DNA from: Theocolax elegans
Lineage: Eukaryota > Arthropoda > Insecta > Hymenoptera > Cerocephalidae
Direction of reading: 5' to 3'
DNA length: 64,000 nucleotides
NCBI GenBank assembly: GCA_026168455.1
Contig: CM047427.1
Span: forward strand, 44,920,058-44,984,057
This document shows positions 32,302-43,769 of this stretch, piece by piece. The notes under the pieces are model-generated. The model had not been told where the DNA came from. It saw only the letters and a program-made list of their open reading frames with translations, and made no database searches. A program made the translations under genes and the position numbers. Position 1 is the first letter of the stretch, and the number at the start of each line of letters is the position of its first letter.

Positions 32302-33590
32302 GTAAGTTTAATAATACACTACATTATTTAACGTAAGAAAGCTTTTGAAGTCTTTTAAGTTTTAAGGGGATCCGATATTCGTAAACGTTTCTGTTATACG
32401 GCCACGTGTAAATACTGCTATTTATATCTTCAAACTTATTCAGGATATGTTACAACAAAAAGAAACAAGAGACACATTTTACGTAAACCCAACATTGTCG
32501 TGCCTTACGAAGAGTAGCACATTTACGTTTAATAAAGCATTCAGGTGTGCTAGTATTCGTAAGGCACGACGATATATAAATAAAAGATAGCAAAGTAAAT
32601 ACAATTTTGCATTATTAAATAAATATATTAAATAAATTTGTAAACGCAACCATGTTGCGTCTCGACGAAAATGACATTATTATTTTTCATAAATTTCTGC
32701 CTAGTATAAAATAAAATCATGGTGATAAAAACCGAATGAAATAAAGTTGATAGAAAATGATTATAAGTAAATGCAGTAACAATAAAATTTAATTTAATTT
32801 ATTGTCGGATGAGTAGAACTAAAATATAATTCGATGCAAATACACATATAAGCTGAATTGTCAATCATAGGATCGAAACGAAAGTATTGCACAAGAGTTT
32901 CTATAGATTGCATTATAATATCGATACTTGGAGAAGAAGCCAATAGTGAGTGACATAAGCTAGAAATTCGTACTAACAACGATGCTGTCTGGTAAAAAAA
33001 TGTGTGGGATTTGATCATCTTATGATCACGCACATGTAACGAGCCAATTGGGTGCAAGCGCACTGAAAACGAGAGCTTTGTATTTTAATTTAATTACGTA
33101 ATTTCGATCCAAAATAAAGCGTAAGCTTGGATAGATCAATGGATTGGTTGTTAAGATGAATGGAGTTTTAGGGTATATAAAAAGGACCCAGGTCCGATAC
33201 GAGCACTGCTAGATTTTTGTCTAAACCTTCTGTAAGGCGATGCTTTACTTGTCTATTCTGTGATTTTTATATGAGAACAATCGCTAAAACTGAGATGCCT
33301 CGCCTGTACTTAATAAAGGAAAGTCTTGCGAGCCTTACTTGCGAGCGACTACGATTTCCTGATATCTGGAAGTCAACGTTCCATCATCTAATGCCGGCGC
33401 CTGAATTCAAGCGGGATACCACCGAAGCAGCCATCTACTCTTCACCATCTATATAAATACATATATATTGTAATATTGCACTTTTTATACAAAACCAGTT
33501 GCTTCGCAAAGTACACATCAACTGAGTTCTACAACAAACATAAATGAGAAGAAATAATTATTATCTAATTCGGTAACGATTTCTATAATT
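32302..33590. other. Intergenic DNA with a hairpin and a promoter-like TATA
   Basis: Contains a 74-base hairpin (32497-32570) and, at 33170-33180, GGGTATATAAAAAGGACC, a TATA-like box followed by GC-richer sequence up to 33440. An LTR or the 5' end of the following LINE are possible sources; neither boundary could be defined. Confidence 0.35.
32497..32570. ncRNA. Pre-miRNA-like hairpin
   Basis: GTCGTGCCTTACGAA pairs perfectly with TTCGTAAGGCACGAC. After a 3x3 internal loop, TAGCACA pairs with TGTGCTA, leaving a 24-base loop. Size and symmetry resemble a pre-miRNA; a small MITE would look similar. No expression evidence. Confidence 0.3.
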
Positions 33591-34400
33591 AAACGCCAGT
33601 TACCGATCGAAAATCTACAGCAAGCTAATACAGGGTCGCGAGTCCCACGGGTACAATCCCGGAAAATGATGACTATGTACAGGATAAATCACTACAGAAG
33701 CAAGAAGTGAACTATCCGATAAACCGACGTTGAGAAACTGAACAAGCAAATCATTGCAGCTTTTGAAAACAACTGCAGACTCACATTAGTAGGAGTGCGA
33801 GATAAAACGCTGAAATGAAAATATAGAGTACCTCAGGAAACAGGTAAGAAAAAATTTCAAACTGGCTCGAAAAAGAGGTACGCAAGTAAGAGACAGCTAT
33901 ATAGCTGCAATTAGGAAAACTCAAGCTGGGTAAACTTTTACAGCGACATAGAAAAAGACCCACTGGCGGCTTGGCTTTATTGGATATCATCAAAGAATCC
34001 TGAGGCCATTGGGTGCACTTAAACTGGAAAATAGAAAATATACCGTACCAGGCGAGGAAACGTTGCATTACCTGATTGAATCTTTCTACCCGAACTTCTT
34101 GAAGGAAAAGGAAAGCTCAATGTATGTTCAAGAGTCGATGACTACCAAACAGAAAATCAATATGCGTTGAACTACACTGGATCATGCAGTTTACTACGGA
34201 CCGTAATCGCTTCAGAAGATAAGGTCAGGTGGGTCATCGGATTTTTCGGCTCATATGTCACCGAGACTGGATATTATTTATCCCGTGCTATTACAAAGCG
34301 CAGAAGAAGGAATTATTGGTCCAATGAACAAGCTGTTTAGGGCAAGACCGGAGTTGTGCTACATTACAGAATGGATAACGATATATACATCTTGACGGTC
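33590..34400 (+). pseudogene. Degenerate LINE pol fragment (Jockey/R1-like), endonuclease-RT linker to RT start
   Basis: Short blocks in three frames resemble the region before and at the start of a non-LTR RT: DPLAAWLYWISSKNPEAIG, YTVPGEETLHYLIESFYP and, near 34265-34380, IIYPVLLQSAEEGIIGPMNK followed by LFRARPELCYITEW. The order is right and the strand is plus. Many frame changes and stops show an old dead copy. No RT catalytic motif remains. Confidence 0.6.
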
Positions 34401-36450
34401 ACCAGAACGATGTTACCAACTCCTAGTAGTCGTACAACCAAATGCAGCCTAATTTGGAGGGTATATTAAACTGGAATGGTCAACTTAGCGTAATTAAGAA
34501 AACATAGTCGAGAGTTTTTAACTACATTTTAGCTACTTTATTGACAATTCCAATAATTTATAGCTCTGCCCGGTCGAATTTTAACACCTATACATGCCAG
34601 CTTAAATATTAAGCTGACTTAACCCGTTTATTGCTCGGCAACTTACCAACAAAAATCAACGTTCTTGGGCTCAAAATTTTTAGCTTGGCCAGTAGTGCAA
34701 GATAATACATCCCTGTATTGTGAGGACCAAGTACCTCGCCTGCGGTTGACTATACCCCGAAATCCGCTATTCGGGTACCGGCGTACCCGAACACACTCCC
34801 GAGTTCTCGCACTCTTATACACTCATACACAGGTGGCCTCCTGGGTAACGGAGGAACAGCGTCGGTTGCGGTGGTGATGAGGCGGCCCAATGTCGTGGCG
34901 AGTACCTCGCGAACCGCGTTAGCACTCGCGCACAACCCCGTCCTAGTCACTCACCAAGTCACTCGCGGTACACCACTCGAGGATGATCCGGATACCGACG
35001 GCTTCTGCGCCTCACGCGCCTTTTCTTAGCCGTACACAAAACTGTAGGCATCGGCACCGGATTAGTTCATCCGCCTCGAGCGGCGGATCGGGACGTATTA
35101 AATTAGGCAATTGCCTAATTTCCCGAAAAAGGGATGAGAGAGGGGAAACTCACACATACACTCTCGCGCTCTCATCCCTACGTATTGTTGCGCGCGTAAT
35201 TGTATACTTGTGTTAAAGTAAACAAGTGGCGTCGGTTGGCCTTGACATACCAAAGGCTTCGACGACTTACAATTATAATAAATTGAAACAGTTCATTTGC
35301 CGCGAATGGATTGTGTGACGATTTCCGTCACAATGTATATATTTATGTACTATAAGGTAAATTCTTTTCAACCATCGATATTCTTTTCTGTATACTGTAA
35401 CGGTGTCGCTGGGGATTAGGACGTGGCGTCAGGGCGAAATAAACAATTGAATTAAATAAAATAATATTAATTTATTATAATAATAAAAAAGGGTTTGGGC
35501 GCCAGCCGCGTACGATCGCGGCAAATTTATAGAATAATGCTCGGGTGCGTGCGAGCTGCGACGACTTGCTGCGCAAGGGAAGGAGAGGGGAGGAAAGGGG
35601 AAGCACACTTACGAGTTGGAGAGATCGCGGAATAACCGGTGCAGGGCGTGCACCCACCTTGGTTGAGTGGAGATCGTCTCCTGGAGATTGCTACTGCAGT
35701 CACTGCTCTCTCACACACACACAATATTAAACTGATTGGCGATAGCGGTCGGTCGGTTAATGTTGCCCCGTTGGCGTCCCAATGAGCTCTATCGAGCTTG
35801 GGCTCGTTTGCTGCTTCGTTGCTCGGCCGCCGCCGTCTCGCGCGCCCCGTGTAGTGAGTGCTCGCGGCCGCATTAACACGAAGTGGACGATGGTGCCTGG
35901 GCTGCTGCATCCCACGGAGAGAACGGTATTCCTGGTGATGCTGTCTACTAGGTAAACCCCTATCGTTCCTTTGGTGTTAGCTTATCGGCTAATAATTTCT
36001 CTCCGTTGCAGGTACAGACTGGACGGCCGATACTCGACTCTTCTCTCTCTTCTTGGATGCTGCGTTGCTGCGAGGGTTTCTGGCTGCTTACTGGGTAATT
36101 ATCTAGTTCTTGAGGGAGTGCTTGATATTTAATATTAGTTATTAATTGAGAGTTATGGTAATGTTATGATTACCATAACCTCACTTCTAATCCTCTCCTT
36201 GCATGTAGCTATCAGTTACTTGTGCAACTACATGCTTCCTTGTCTCCTCCTAATTGGGATTATCACTGATTGCTTAATGTGTTACAGCTTCCTGGAGTCC
36301 TTATTGCTGCTCATTATGCTCAGCCTAACACCCTGGGCCATCGTAAGCTGCTTAACTGGCCCTGGTGGTATGAGTACCTTGTCACAATACAGGGGCAAAT
36401 CTGATATTTTATTTTATTTTACTGTACAAACAAAATTTTCTTAATATTTA
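34400..36450. other. GC-rich LTR-like DNA with a partial PBS-like motif
   Basis: Two GC-rich blocks (34660-35230 and 35500-36100) stand out. TGTAACGGTGTCGCTGGGG at 35397 resembles an LTR start of the TGTAACGG type. GTTTGGGCGCCA at 35493-35504 reads TGGCGCCCAAAC on the minus strand, like the start of a tRNA-Lys-type PBS. I could not pair the LTR ends, so the element is unresolved. The short open frames in these blocks look like non-coding shadows. Confidence 0.35.
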
Positions 36451-37140
36451 TTATACTAGTAATTGTATTTTCATTAATACTTATTGCGTTTAATTATACT
36501 CCATCTTATTTTGAATTTTAACAATAATCGTTTATAACAAAGTAATATTCTGTATATTACATTCGCTAAACAAGGATAATTTGTTGACTTTTATTTAAAG
36601 TGCAATTGTTTATATTTTTAATTTTTGATTAATTATAAACTTACGTAAGTTTCCGTATTGTTTGTAATATTATGTACTTTCTAGTGCTTTATGGTCATTA
36701 AAATGTAAGAGAACTAAATATTATATATTTAAAAAAAGATTTTTTTATACATTTAGTTAATTGTTTTTAAATGCACATATTTGTTAATAAATCATGCAAT
36801 TGACTGTTATTTAACTTGATCAGTTTATTCAAATTAATTCAAATGAATAATATTTACGATTAATATTCGTAATATTAATATGTATTCGTATTATATTCTT
36901 TGATTTCTGCTTGCGAAACTTCGCTTGCTACTCCCGAGGGCATAAGGCTAGTCCTGGTCAAACAAAAGCGAAAGGAGTATGAGTGGTTTATTAATTATTT
37001 GTTTTTTTGTAAACATTTTTATAGTAGGTAATGCAAGTCTGGACATGACCACCTAATCAATTGAAATCTGACCAATTTTTCAATTATTGTAAAAACTAGA
37101 TAGTTTTAGAAAAAACATAGTTGGGAAGGAAAAAATAGTA
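36450..37140. other. AT-rich spacer
   Basis: No gene or defined repeat recognised, apart from a GC-richer stretch at 36905-36960. Confidence 0.4.
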
Positions 37141-37145
37141 TGTAA

Positions 37146-38182
37146 TTACAGAGATTGACAATAAATTGACATATGTATCCGATACCAATTTACTACCCTT
37201 TTACCATTCTGTATAAATTTAACAATTGTATCATAACACTCACTAGGCTTGCAGTATATGTATACTTGTAGGTCATTACCAAACAGCTTACCCTTTGTAT
37301 GCAATAGTTTAAGCATAATAGAGTTTATTAATGTGAGAAAGATAATGGGTCCTGGTGTAGAACCTTGAGGAACTCTTGCCGTAATTACAAGTAATTTACG
37401 TAGTACTCCATCAAGACCAGGAACGGCCTGTGAATGACCATCTAAGTAACTATATATCCACATAATTCATTCTTTTGAAAAATTTAACTCCTTTAATTTC
37501 TACTTTTCTAAAATCAAATAATAGTAGAAAAGTAACCAAACCACGTTTAATAGCCAATCGAATATCATCCGTGATTTTTATTAAAACCATTTAAGTGCTA
37601 TATAAACTCCAGTAACCGGGGTGGAAAAGAGATAAGAGCTCATTTGCCTTTAAGTAAGAAGTTATTTGTTGCATAATTAATCGATCAAAAACTTTGGTAA
37701 GATGAGCCAAGTTTGCGATCGTAGTTTGTAGTATGTTTTCTAATATAAAAATATGAAAAATGACAGAGCCGCAGACCCTAAAAATCGTTTTTTTAAAAGT
37801 TACACGCTGTTAAAGAAAAATTTGCAAATAAAAGACTATACTTTAAATGCTTGTAACTTCTAAACTATCAAATATTAAAGCTCAAACCAAAGTTTAATAA
37901 AAAACTGAAATTAAGTAAATATAATTTTAATAAAGTACTCTCAAATCCGTTAGAGTGGAACACAGTTATAGCCGATTTACCATCATTTCAAACTAAGCAA
38001 AAATTAAAAATATTGTAAATATCATCCGAGCTGTTAGGTGTTAACCATGTCTCAGAGATTGAAAGTATATCAATATTCTCACCTACAATAAGAGACTCTA
38101 CCTCTGCCTGATGATGCATGTGAGAATTCACATTTACTTGGGCAACACGTAAAAAAAGAGTTCTCCTTTGCATGGAATACAT
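37146..38182 (-). pseudogene. LINE ORF2 remnant (Jockey/CR1-like): endonuclease start and RT pieces
   Basis: From 38182 leftwards: an AP-endonuclease start (LRVAQVNVNS and IDILSISETWLTP), then a deletion or unrelated AT-rich stretch (37720-37980). RT blocks follow near 37700-37480 (IMQQITSYLKANELLS; DDIRLAIKRGLVTFLLLFDF), then VPQGSTPGPIIFLTLINSI and LFGNDLQVYIY at 37463-37146. The FADD catalytic box is changed to FGND, so the RT is dead. The same strand and order as the ORF1 pieces at 38205-39342 suggest one element. Confidence 0.8.
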
Positions 38183-38204
38183 CTGTCCGTGAAGAATTTT
38201 GCAA

Positions 38205-38498
38205 TCATTTCAATTTATCCAAGTCTGACTCAGTTACGATTTGTATGCGTTCAACTCCATCATCTTTACGTACAAAAATTTTCCCTTCGCGAGTCCATAT
38301 ATATTTATATTTTAACGGCTCGAATCTGTTCTTAATAAGAAAACACAACTCGTGAATCGCAGGTAGTAACATTTTGAAGAACTTGATAGATTTGTCACGA
38401 GTAATACATTCAGATTCAACAAAAATATCACCAACCTTAATATCACCATACTTTCGCTTAATTTCCAAAATAAAATCATTAATATCTGGTGACTTCAT
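38205..38498 (-). pseudogene. LINE ORF1 C-terminal piece
   Basis: A 97-codon open frame. The block KYIWTREGKIFVRKDDGVER followed by a Ser-Asp-Leu end is typical of ORF1 proteins of insect Jockey/CR1-like LINEs. It lies directly before the endonuclease start of ORF2, as expected. Confidence 0.6.
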
Positions 38499-38737
38499 CC
38501 TGATAATAAAAAATTTTAAAATAGGTGGTGCGAAAAAGAAAATATCTCAGTAGGTTTCGAAGTAAATGTACGGACTTTTAAGATATCATTCTGCAAATGC
38601 TGCAATATTAGCGATTTAAAAATACGACATTAGTTAAACAATTTTTTTAACATTAGTTACATCAATTTTTTAACTTCATTTTTATGAGATTTCATATTAG
38701 CATTTAAAGCATCTAGTCGTTTAATTAATATTTTTGA

Positions 38738-38985
38738 ATAGAATAGAAGATTCTCAACATTTTACCCGACAATATAGAAATGTTATGAATATAATTTAAA
38801 GGCATAAATATACACAAACTATGCCGCATAGTTTGGAAACACGCATCTGCTTTGTTTTTGTATAAATACCCATCGATGTCGTATCAAATGTTATTTGATG
38901 AAGCACACTTGGGCTGTAACATTATATTCAATATTGAACACCTGAAGAGGCGCAAACATGGCGGACGAAACGCTGTGCACTTAAA
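38738..38985 (+). mobile_element. 3' end of a Penelope-like element
   Basis: On plus, RIEDSQHFTRQYRNVMN followed by a stop matches the C terminus of the Penelope remnant at 44968-45030 on the other strand (RIEDTQYLNRQYRNVMN). A 3' UTR-like stretch follows with CACCTGAAGAGGCGCAAACA and GGACGAAACGCTGTG, similar to the conserved 3' region of Penelope-like elements. It sits between the LINE ORF1 pieces, so it inserted into that LINE. Confidence 0.55.
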
Positions 38986-39009
38986 TAAACAAATTGGATT
39001 TATTTATTA

Positions 39010-39342
39010 TTAATTCTGAATAATCAACAATTTACTAATAGAATTTGACCAATCCAAAGATTCAGTAATGATATCGCGTGTAACATCAAATATTTCCTGT
39101 TGCGCAGAAGCAGAAGAAGAACTCGCCAATTTACTATTTATACAATTTAAGTAATCTGTTTTCAATATTAGTTCGCAGATGTTAGAACAAAAACAAATAT
39201 AAGATGCTTTACTCTGTAAGTAGTAATTTACGCCACCTGGATGAAACCTTTTCTTACAGCTAGAGCATACTCTTAAAATAGTAGAGAAATTTTTATTATA
39301 TTTAAAGTATTTTACTTTTCTCTTTACAATATAATTATTCAT
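39010..39342 (-). pseudogene. LINE ORF1 N-terminal piece with Cys-rich motif
   Basis: A 110-codon open frame with CSSCKKRFHP...YICFCSNIC, a CxxC plus Cys-rich pattern that could bind zinc. Position and strand fit the N terminus of the ORF1 whose C-terminal piece is at 38205-38498. I infer the link from order only. Confidence 0.4.
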
Positions 39343-39523
39343 CTAAATGATAATTTAATCAAAGAACAAAAACTAAATGATTAATTTAAATAAACACCGT
39401 AATTGTAAGAAACGTATAATGTACATAAATATGAAATCATTCAAATGTAAATAACTATAAAATTATATAGTAACATTAAATCATACTAATACGCAGTTTA
39501 ATAAATAAATAACTAGTGAATAA

Positions 39524-39733
39524 TGTAACGGGGTACGGATTGAATATAAGGAATAAAAAAATCAACGAAGGTATCGGGGCGCGAACCCACGATCCCGGGA
39601 GCGCGAGGCAGAAGCCTCACCACTACGCTACCATTCGCAATTATCCCGGCTAGTCGACTTGGTCCTATCGACGATCGTCGCCGATAATCCAGGGACCTAC
39701 CTGCGCCGATACTCGAAATCTGTACCCGTTATA
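39524..39733 (-). repeat. TRIM 3' LTR with embedded tRNA-like sequence
   Basis: On minus, GCGAATGGTAGCGTAGTGGTG gives a box-A-like D-arm, and GTGGGTTCGCGCC a box-B-like T-arm (39572-39638). The same is present in the other LTR. A Pol III promoter inside an LTR is unusual. Confidence 0.75.
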
Positions 39734-40146
39734 TCCCAAACCCAAACGCGACCTACGCCCTCGGAGAGCCGTTTGATCACTTCGATCATCGCGTGGGGAA
39801 GGTTGTCCCTGCTTGACCGGTGTCAAAAAGACCGGTTTCTGAGCACCGGGAGCCTTATTTAGGATCGCCGTGCGTTTGCACCACCACGCTTCAGATCCCA
39901 GAAACTCAAGCTCCCCTACGTCTAGTGCCTACATTGGAGGTATATACGTATACACACTGTGGCAGGAGAAACACAGGCTTTTCTCCTACAGTCGTACCTC
40001 CGCACTTTTTGGCGTTCTCGCGGGAAAATCCACCGGGACTGTGGTGGTGGGGATGGGAGTTTGTGACCACTTTAGTCGAGGATGAGCCAGGTGAAGATAA
40101 ATTTCTTCGTCTCTTCTGGCAAGTGGGTTTTTGAGTTGGGCGCCAT

Positions 40147-40355
40147 TGTAAAGGGGTACGGATTGAATATAAGGAATAAAAAAATCAACGAAGGTATCGG
40201 GACGCGAACCCACGATCCCGGGAGCGCGAGGCAGAAGCCTCACCACTGCGCTCCATTCGCAAGTATCCCGGCTAGTCGACTTGGTCCTATCGACGATCGT
40301 CGCCGATAATCCAGGGACCTACCTGCGGCGACACTCGAAATCTGTACCCGTTATA
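40147..40355 (-). repeat. TRIM 5' LTR with embedded tRNA-like sequence
   Basis: Differs from the 3' LTR by only a few bases, including TGTAAAGGGG for TGTAACGGGG and loss of one base in the tRNA-like D-arm. This implies recent insertion. Confidence 0.75.
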
Positions 40356-40359
40356 ATAA

Positions 40360-41440
40360 AAATAATTAATATATATATACGCAAATGGTGAGTAAAATTT
40401 TACGAAAACTTGTATAATATTGGTTAATAAGGCATTGAATTTTGTCTTAAAAAAGTAAAGTAAAATTTAGATATTTAGAGAATGATTAAATAACTTAGTT
40501 TTCCTTAGAAATATATTATAATATAATATTATAAGAAATAATATTATAAGATAATAATTAAATTAAAAATAACTTATCAATATAATAAGTCCACATATAA
40601 GTAATTGCGCAATCATATATAAAGGCATATATTAGAAAACAGTCACAAAACGGTGCACGTGGGACCATCTAACGGCGAAATATGAGACTACGTAGTCAGA
40701 TTTATCGTCTACTCAACACGTGTTTTATACAACCTAAATTCAAACCTGTTAACAACGAAAATTCAATATATGAAGACAATATTATGAATTTAGATCTTTT
40801 TTTCTAAATTAATTGTAGTAGAACACTGTAGTTACACTAAGAAATCCGAGTATTATGCACATTAAGTACTTTTTACATCCACAAGTTTAATATTGTATAA
40901 CTGGTCACCACACAAACAGCGTCACAGCAGGTATTAGGTGTTGGATTTCTGATTGTCACTGATTGAGCAGAGTCGCCAATCCAGACGATAGAAATCCCGC
41001 CAAGGAAAGTGTCGAAGAAGCAAAGTTAAAACTTGTTCCCAATTGACTCAGTACTTAAAAAACACACACTGCTTTATATCCACACAAGACCTCATGAACC
41101 AAGTACATGACAATCAAGTGACGCATAACAAGTTTACTAACATAAAATAAAAGAAACAGATGACTGCTATCGGTAGTAGATGAAAAACAACAAAATATCA
41201 AGATAACATAATAAATAAAATACATGAGTAATAACAAAAATATATAAAACAACAAATATAACTATTTTCAAATTCATTTAATATATTGTTCGCTGCAATC
41301 CACAGTAATGCTAAATAAATAGAGACAATGCGCAAAAGTTAACAAATACAAACAAAATACATAATGGAACGGCGAAAGCATAAAACCTTAACATAAAGAA
41401 ATGTACAGATAATGCTAAGTTACACAAATATAATAAATAA
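40360..41440. other. AT-rich DNA, possibly the 3' UTR of the following LINE
   Basis: No protein recognised. It adjoins the 3' end of the minus-strand LINE remnant at 41457. Confidence 0.35.
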
Positions 41441-41456
41441 CAGATAAACGATATAA

Positions 41457-43130
41457 CTACTTATCAAAACTAGAGATCGGACAAGGGAGGGCAAGCAATT
41501 TTCTTGCGACTAACCCTTGCGTCCCAAGCCTGACGGTCGTGCTCCGAAAGGTGAGATGACAGGACGGATTTAAATGCAGTAAATGAGAGGGGATTAAAGT
41601 CAGTGTAAGAAAGCTGATTATAAGGAGAGTGGCAGTAATGATAAAGGAGTTGTTCAGGGCTTCAGTTCTGGGAGGAAGATAGATAAGGGAAACGGACGGG
41701 TGACGTGAGGAGGAACGAGCCGTGAAAGATGTAAGAAGGGGATTTGTTTGAGATGATGTTAAAAGCGCAGAAGCCAATGAAGAGAGATCTTCTGAGCTCG
41801 ACCGACTGCCATCCCAATTTGAGATGGTAGGGCGTAACGTGCTCATTTTAGGGGATGTTACCTTACACAAAATGCAAGCAAGTATTTAATAAGCGCTAAA
41901 GCTTTAACTTTCTTGAATCATCGAGTCACTGAACACAATGCACGCGTAATAAAAGTGCAATAAAATTAGCGCCTCAACGAGTTTTTTCCTATTTCTACGC
42001 GAAAGAGCATGCTTGTAATATGTGAAAGAGTGTAAGACTCTTTGTACGTGTTGGGACACTGACGCGACCTGTCTTGACCAATACAAGGTGGACGTAAAAC
42101 AAACTCCCAGCGACTTGACCTCGGTCTCGTAGTTAAGAAATTGGTCATCGATTGAAACCTTCCGGACTCTGTCTAGGTTAATACGCGAAATGTACACCTG
42201 ACTACTCAGGATCATCACTTTAGTCTTAACTACATTTAACCTTAATCCATTTGACCTCGTCCAGTTTTGAACCGCGTTAGCATCATCCGAAATTTGTTGC
42301 ACTCTCTGGTCGAAGTTAGCAGGAGAAAATGGGTGATATACCTGGGTATCATCCGCACAAATCATATGTTTAGAATGTTTGAGGACCAATGGTAGATCGT
42401 TGAAAAAACTAGACAATAATAGAGAACCTAAAACACTGCCTTGAGGAACGCCCCTATTGAGCCTAGCACTAGGTAGTGGAAGAACCAATTAGTGACTGAG
42501 TCAAAGCAGCCCAAAGAACGCAGTTTAATAAGCAAGGGTCCATGAGGTACTGAGTCAAACGCTTTGGAAAAGTTAAATAGGGTAAGGATGGTAATCATAT
42601 GTTTATCAATGGCCCTTCTAACGTCATCCGTAATATCAATTGAAGCTGTATGAGTACTATGATCCCAGCGGAAGTCTGCTAGTCTTTCAATAATTAAACC
42701 ATTTTTATTTAAATAGTGAGTGAGCTGATCATGAATAAGTATCTCCAGAAGTTTAGAGACTTCGCAGAGCTTAGCTATGGGTCTAGTGTCAGACGGAGAA
42801 TCAACTCTATTTGTCTTAGCAAAAAGAAATAGATTTTTTCCAGGTCTCCGGGAAGTAGCGAAAAACAAAAAAATTCTACAATGTAAGGAGATATCTGGTG
42901 AGCCAAAAACATTAGCATAGGAAAAGAAATACGGTCATAGCCCGTCGCTTTAGAGGTAACGCTATAGATGGTTGGCAGAACTTTAAAAGGGGTGACAGGA
43001 GTGAAATGCAAGGAAATTTGTGGATAGATGGGTTACAAAGTGGTTAAGGATGATATAAGTAAATGTAATTGATCGAGGGTGAAGAGAGTATCTGACAAAG
43101 AGAATACATGACCTCCGGGAAACGGATCTT
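41457..43130 (-). pseudogene. LINE ORF2 RT remnant (CR1/Jockey-like)
   Basis: Consecutive overlapping frames from right to left encode a nearly continuous RT: KATGYDRISFPMLMFLAHQI, then TRPIAKLCEVSKLLEILIHD, FNFSKAFDSVPH, GVPQGSVLGSLL and ADDTQVYHPFS (catalytic ADD retained), QNWTRSNGLRLNVVKTKVMI, then the thumb and C-terminal region. At least three frame changes (near 42870, 42480 and 41890) break it. The N-terminal endonuclease is not visible. It is a different copy from the LINE at 37146-38498, and probably a different family. Confidence 0.85.
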
Positions 43131-43319
43131 ATCCTAACTTTGGTTATCTTTTGTAATGTAGAAATATGAATAAAGCCAAGTTATTGCTTGCCAGTGACTA
43201 CATTGATGAAAGTTATTCGACATCTAATAATAATTTCAATGAAAATTACTTCCAACTTAAACGCCTATAACTCCGAAACCAATAAAGATGAACAATTAAA
43301 CCAAAAACCAGAAGAAATT

Positions 43320-43530
43320 CGAGTTCAAGGAGATATAATTTAAAAAAGGAAGCTAAAATTGCTCTATCTGAAGTAAAGTTATGAAGAAAATAAGAAATTG
43401 AAGAATTTTGGGCTAAAAAGAACAATAAACTTTGTATATTAAATTTTCGTTAAAATATCTTCAATTTCTTATTTTTATCATAACTTTGCTCCAAATATAG
43501 CAATTTTAGCTTCTTTTTTTAAATTAGGCG
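43320..43530. repeat. Imperfect palindrome (small MITE-like)
   Basis: The stretch ending GAAATTGAAGAATTTTGGGC (43320-43420) is repeated in reverse from 43440 to 43525 (CTTCAATTTCTTATTTT...GCAATTTTAGCTTC). No transposase. Outer boundaries uncertain. Confidence 0.6.
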
Positions 43531-43703
43531 ATATGCAGAAAATTCGGCCGCGATCCGACCGCCAATTTATGTGAGACGCCGCATCTTAACCTCTTAATAT
43601 GAAATCCCAGGCATTAAAAAGTACCTGATAATATTTCAAGTAGAAGCCGCCGCTCAAAGCAATAGGTGCCAAGGAAAGGAAAAAGCGTTTGATCAACCCA
43701 CCT

Positions 43704-43708
<5 letters not shown>

Positions 43709-43747
<39 letters not shown>
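43709..43747. repeat. (GA)n microsatellite
   Basis: About 19 GA units. Confidence 0.9.
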
Positions 43748-43751
<4 letters not shown>

Positions 43752-43769
43752 GAAAAAAATTTTCTAAGG

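Larger units (their letters stand above)
39519..40359 (-). mobile_element. TRIM (terminal-repeat retrotransposon in miniature), complete
   Basis: Two direct repeats (39524-39733 and 40147-40355, about 210 bp) flank a 413-bp internal part with no gene. Inner to the right repeat, the minus strand reads TGGCGCCCAAC (40135-40145), a tRNA-Lys(CUU)-type PBS start, placing the 5' LTR on the right. A 4-bp direct repeat ATAA flanks the element. LTR ends are TGTAACGGGGTAC and GTACCCGTTATA. The purine tract is poor. It must be mobilised in trans. Confidence 0.85.

Noticed and set aside
33217..33456. 79-codon frame after a TATA-like box
   Set aside because: No recognisable domain and no homologous copy in the window; kept only as a note on the intergenic stretch.
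35493..35504. Third PBS-like TGGCGCCCAAAC on minus
   Set aside because: No LTR with TG...CA ends could be placed beside it, so no element was called.
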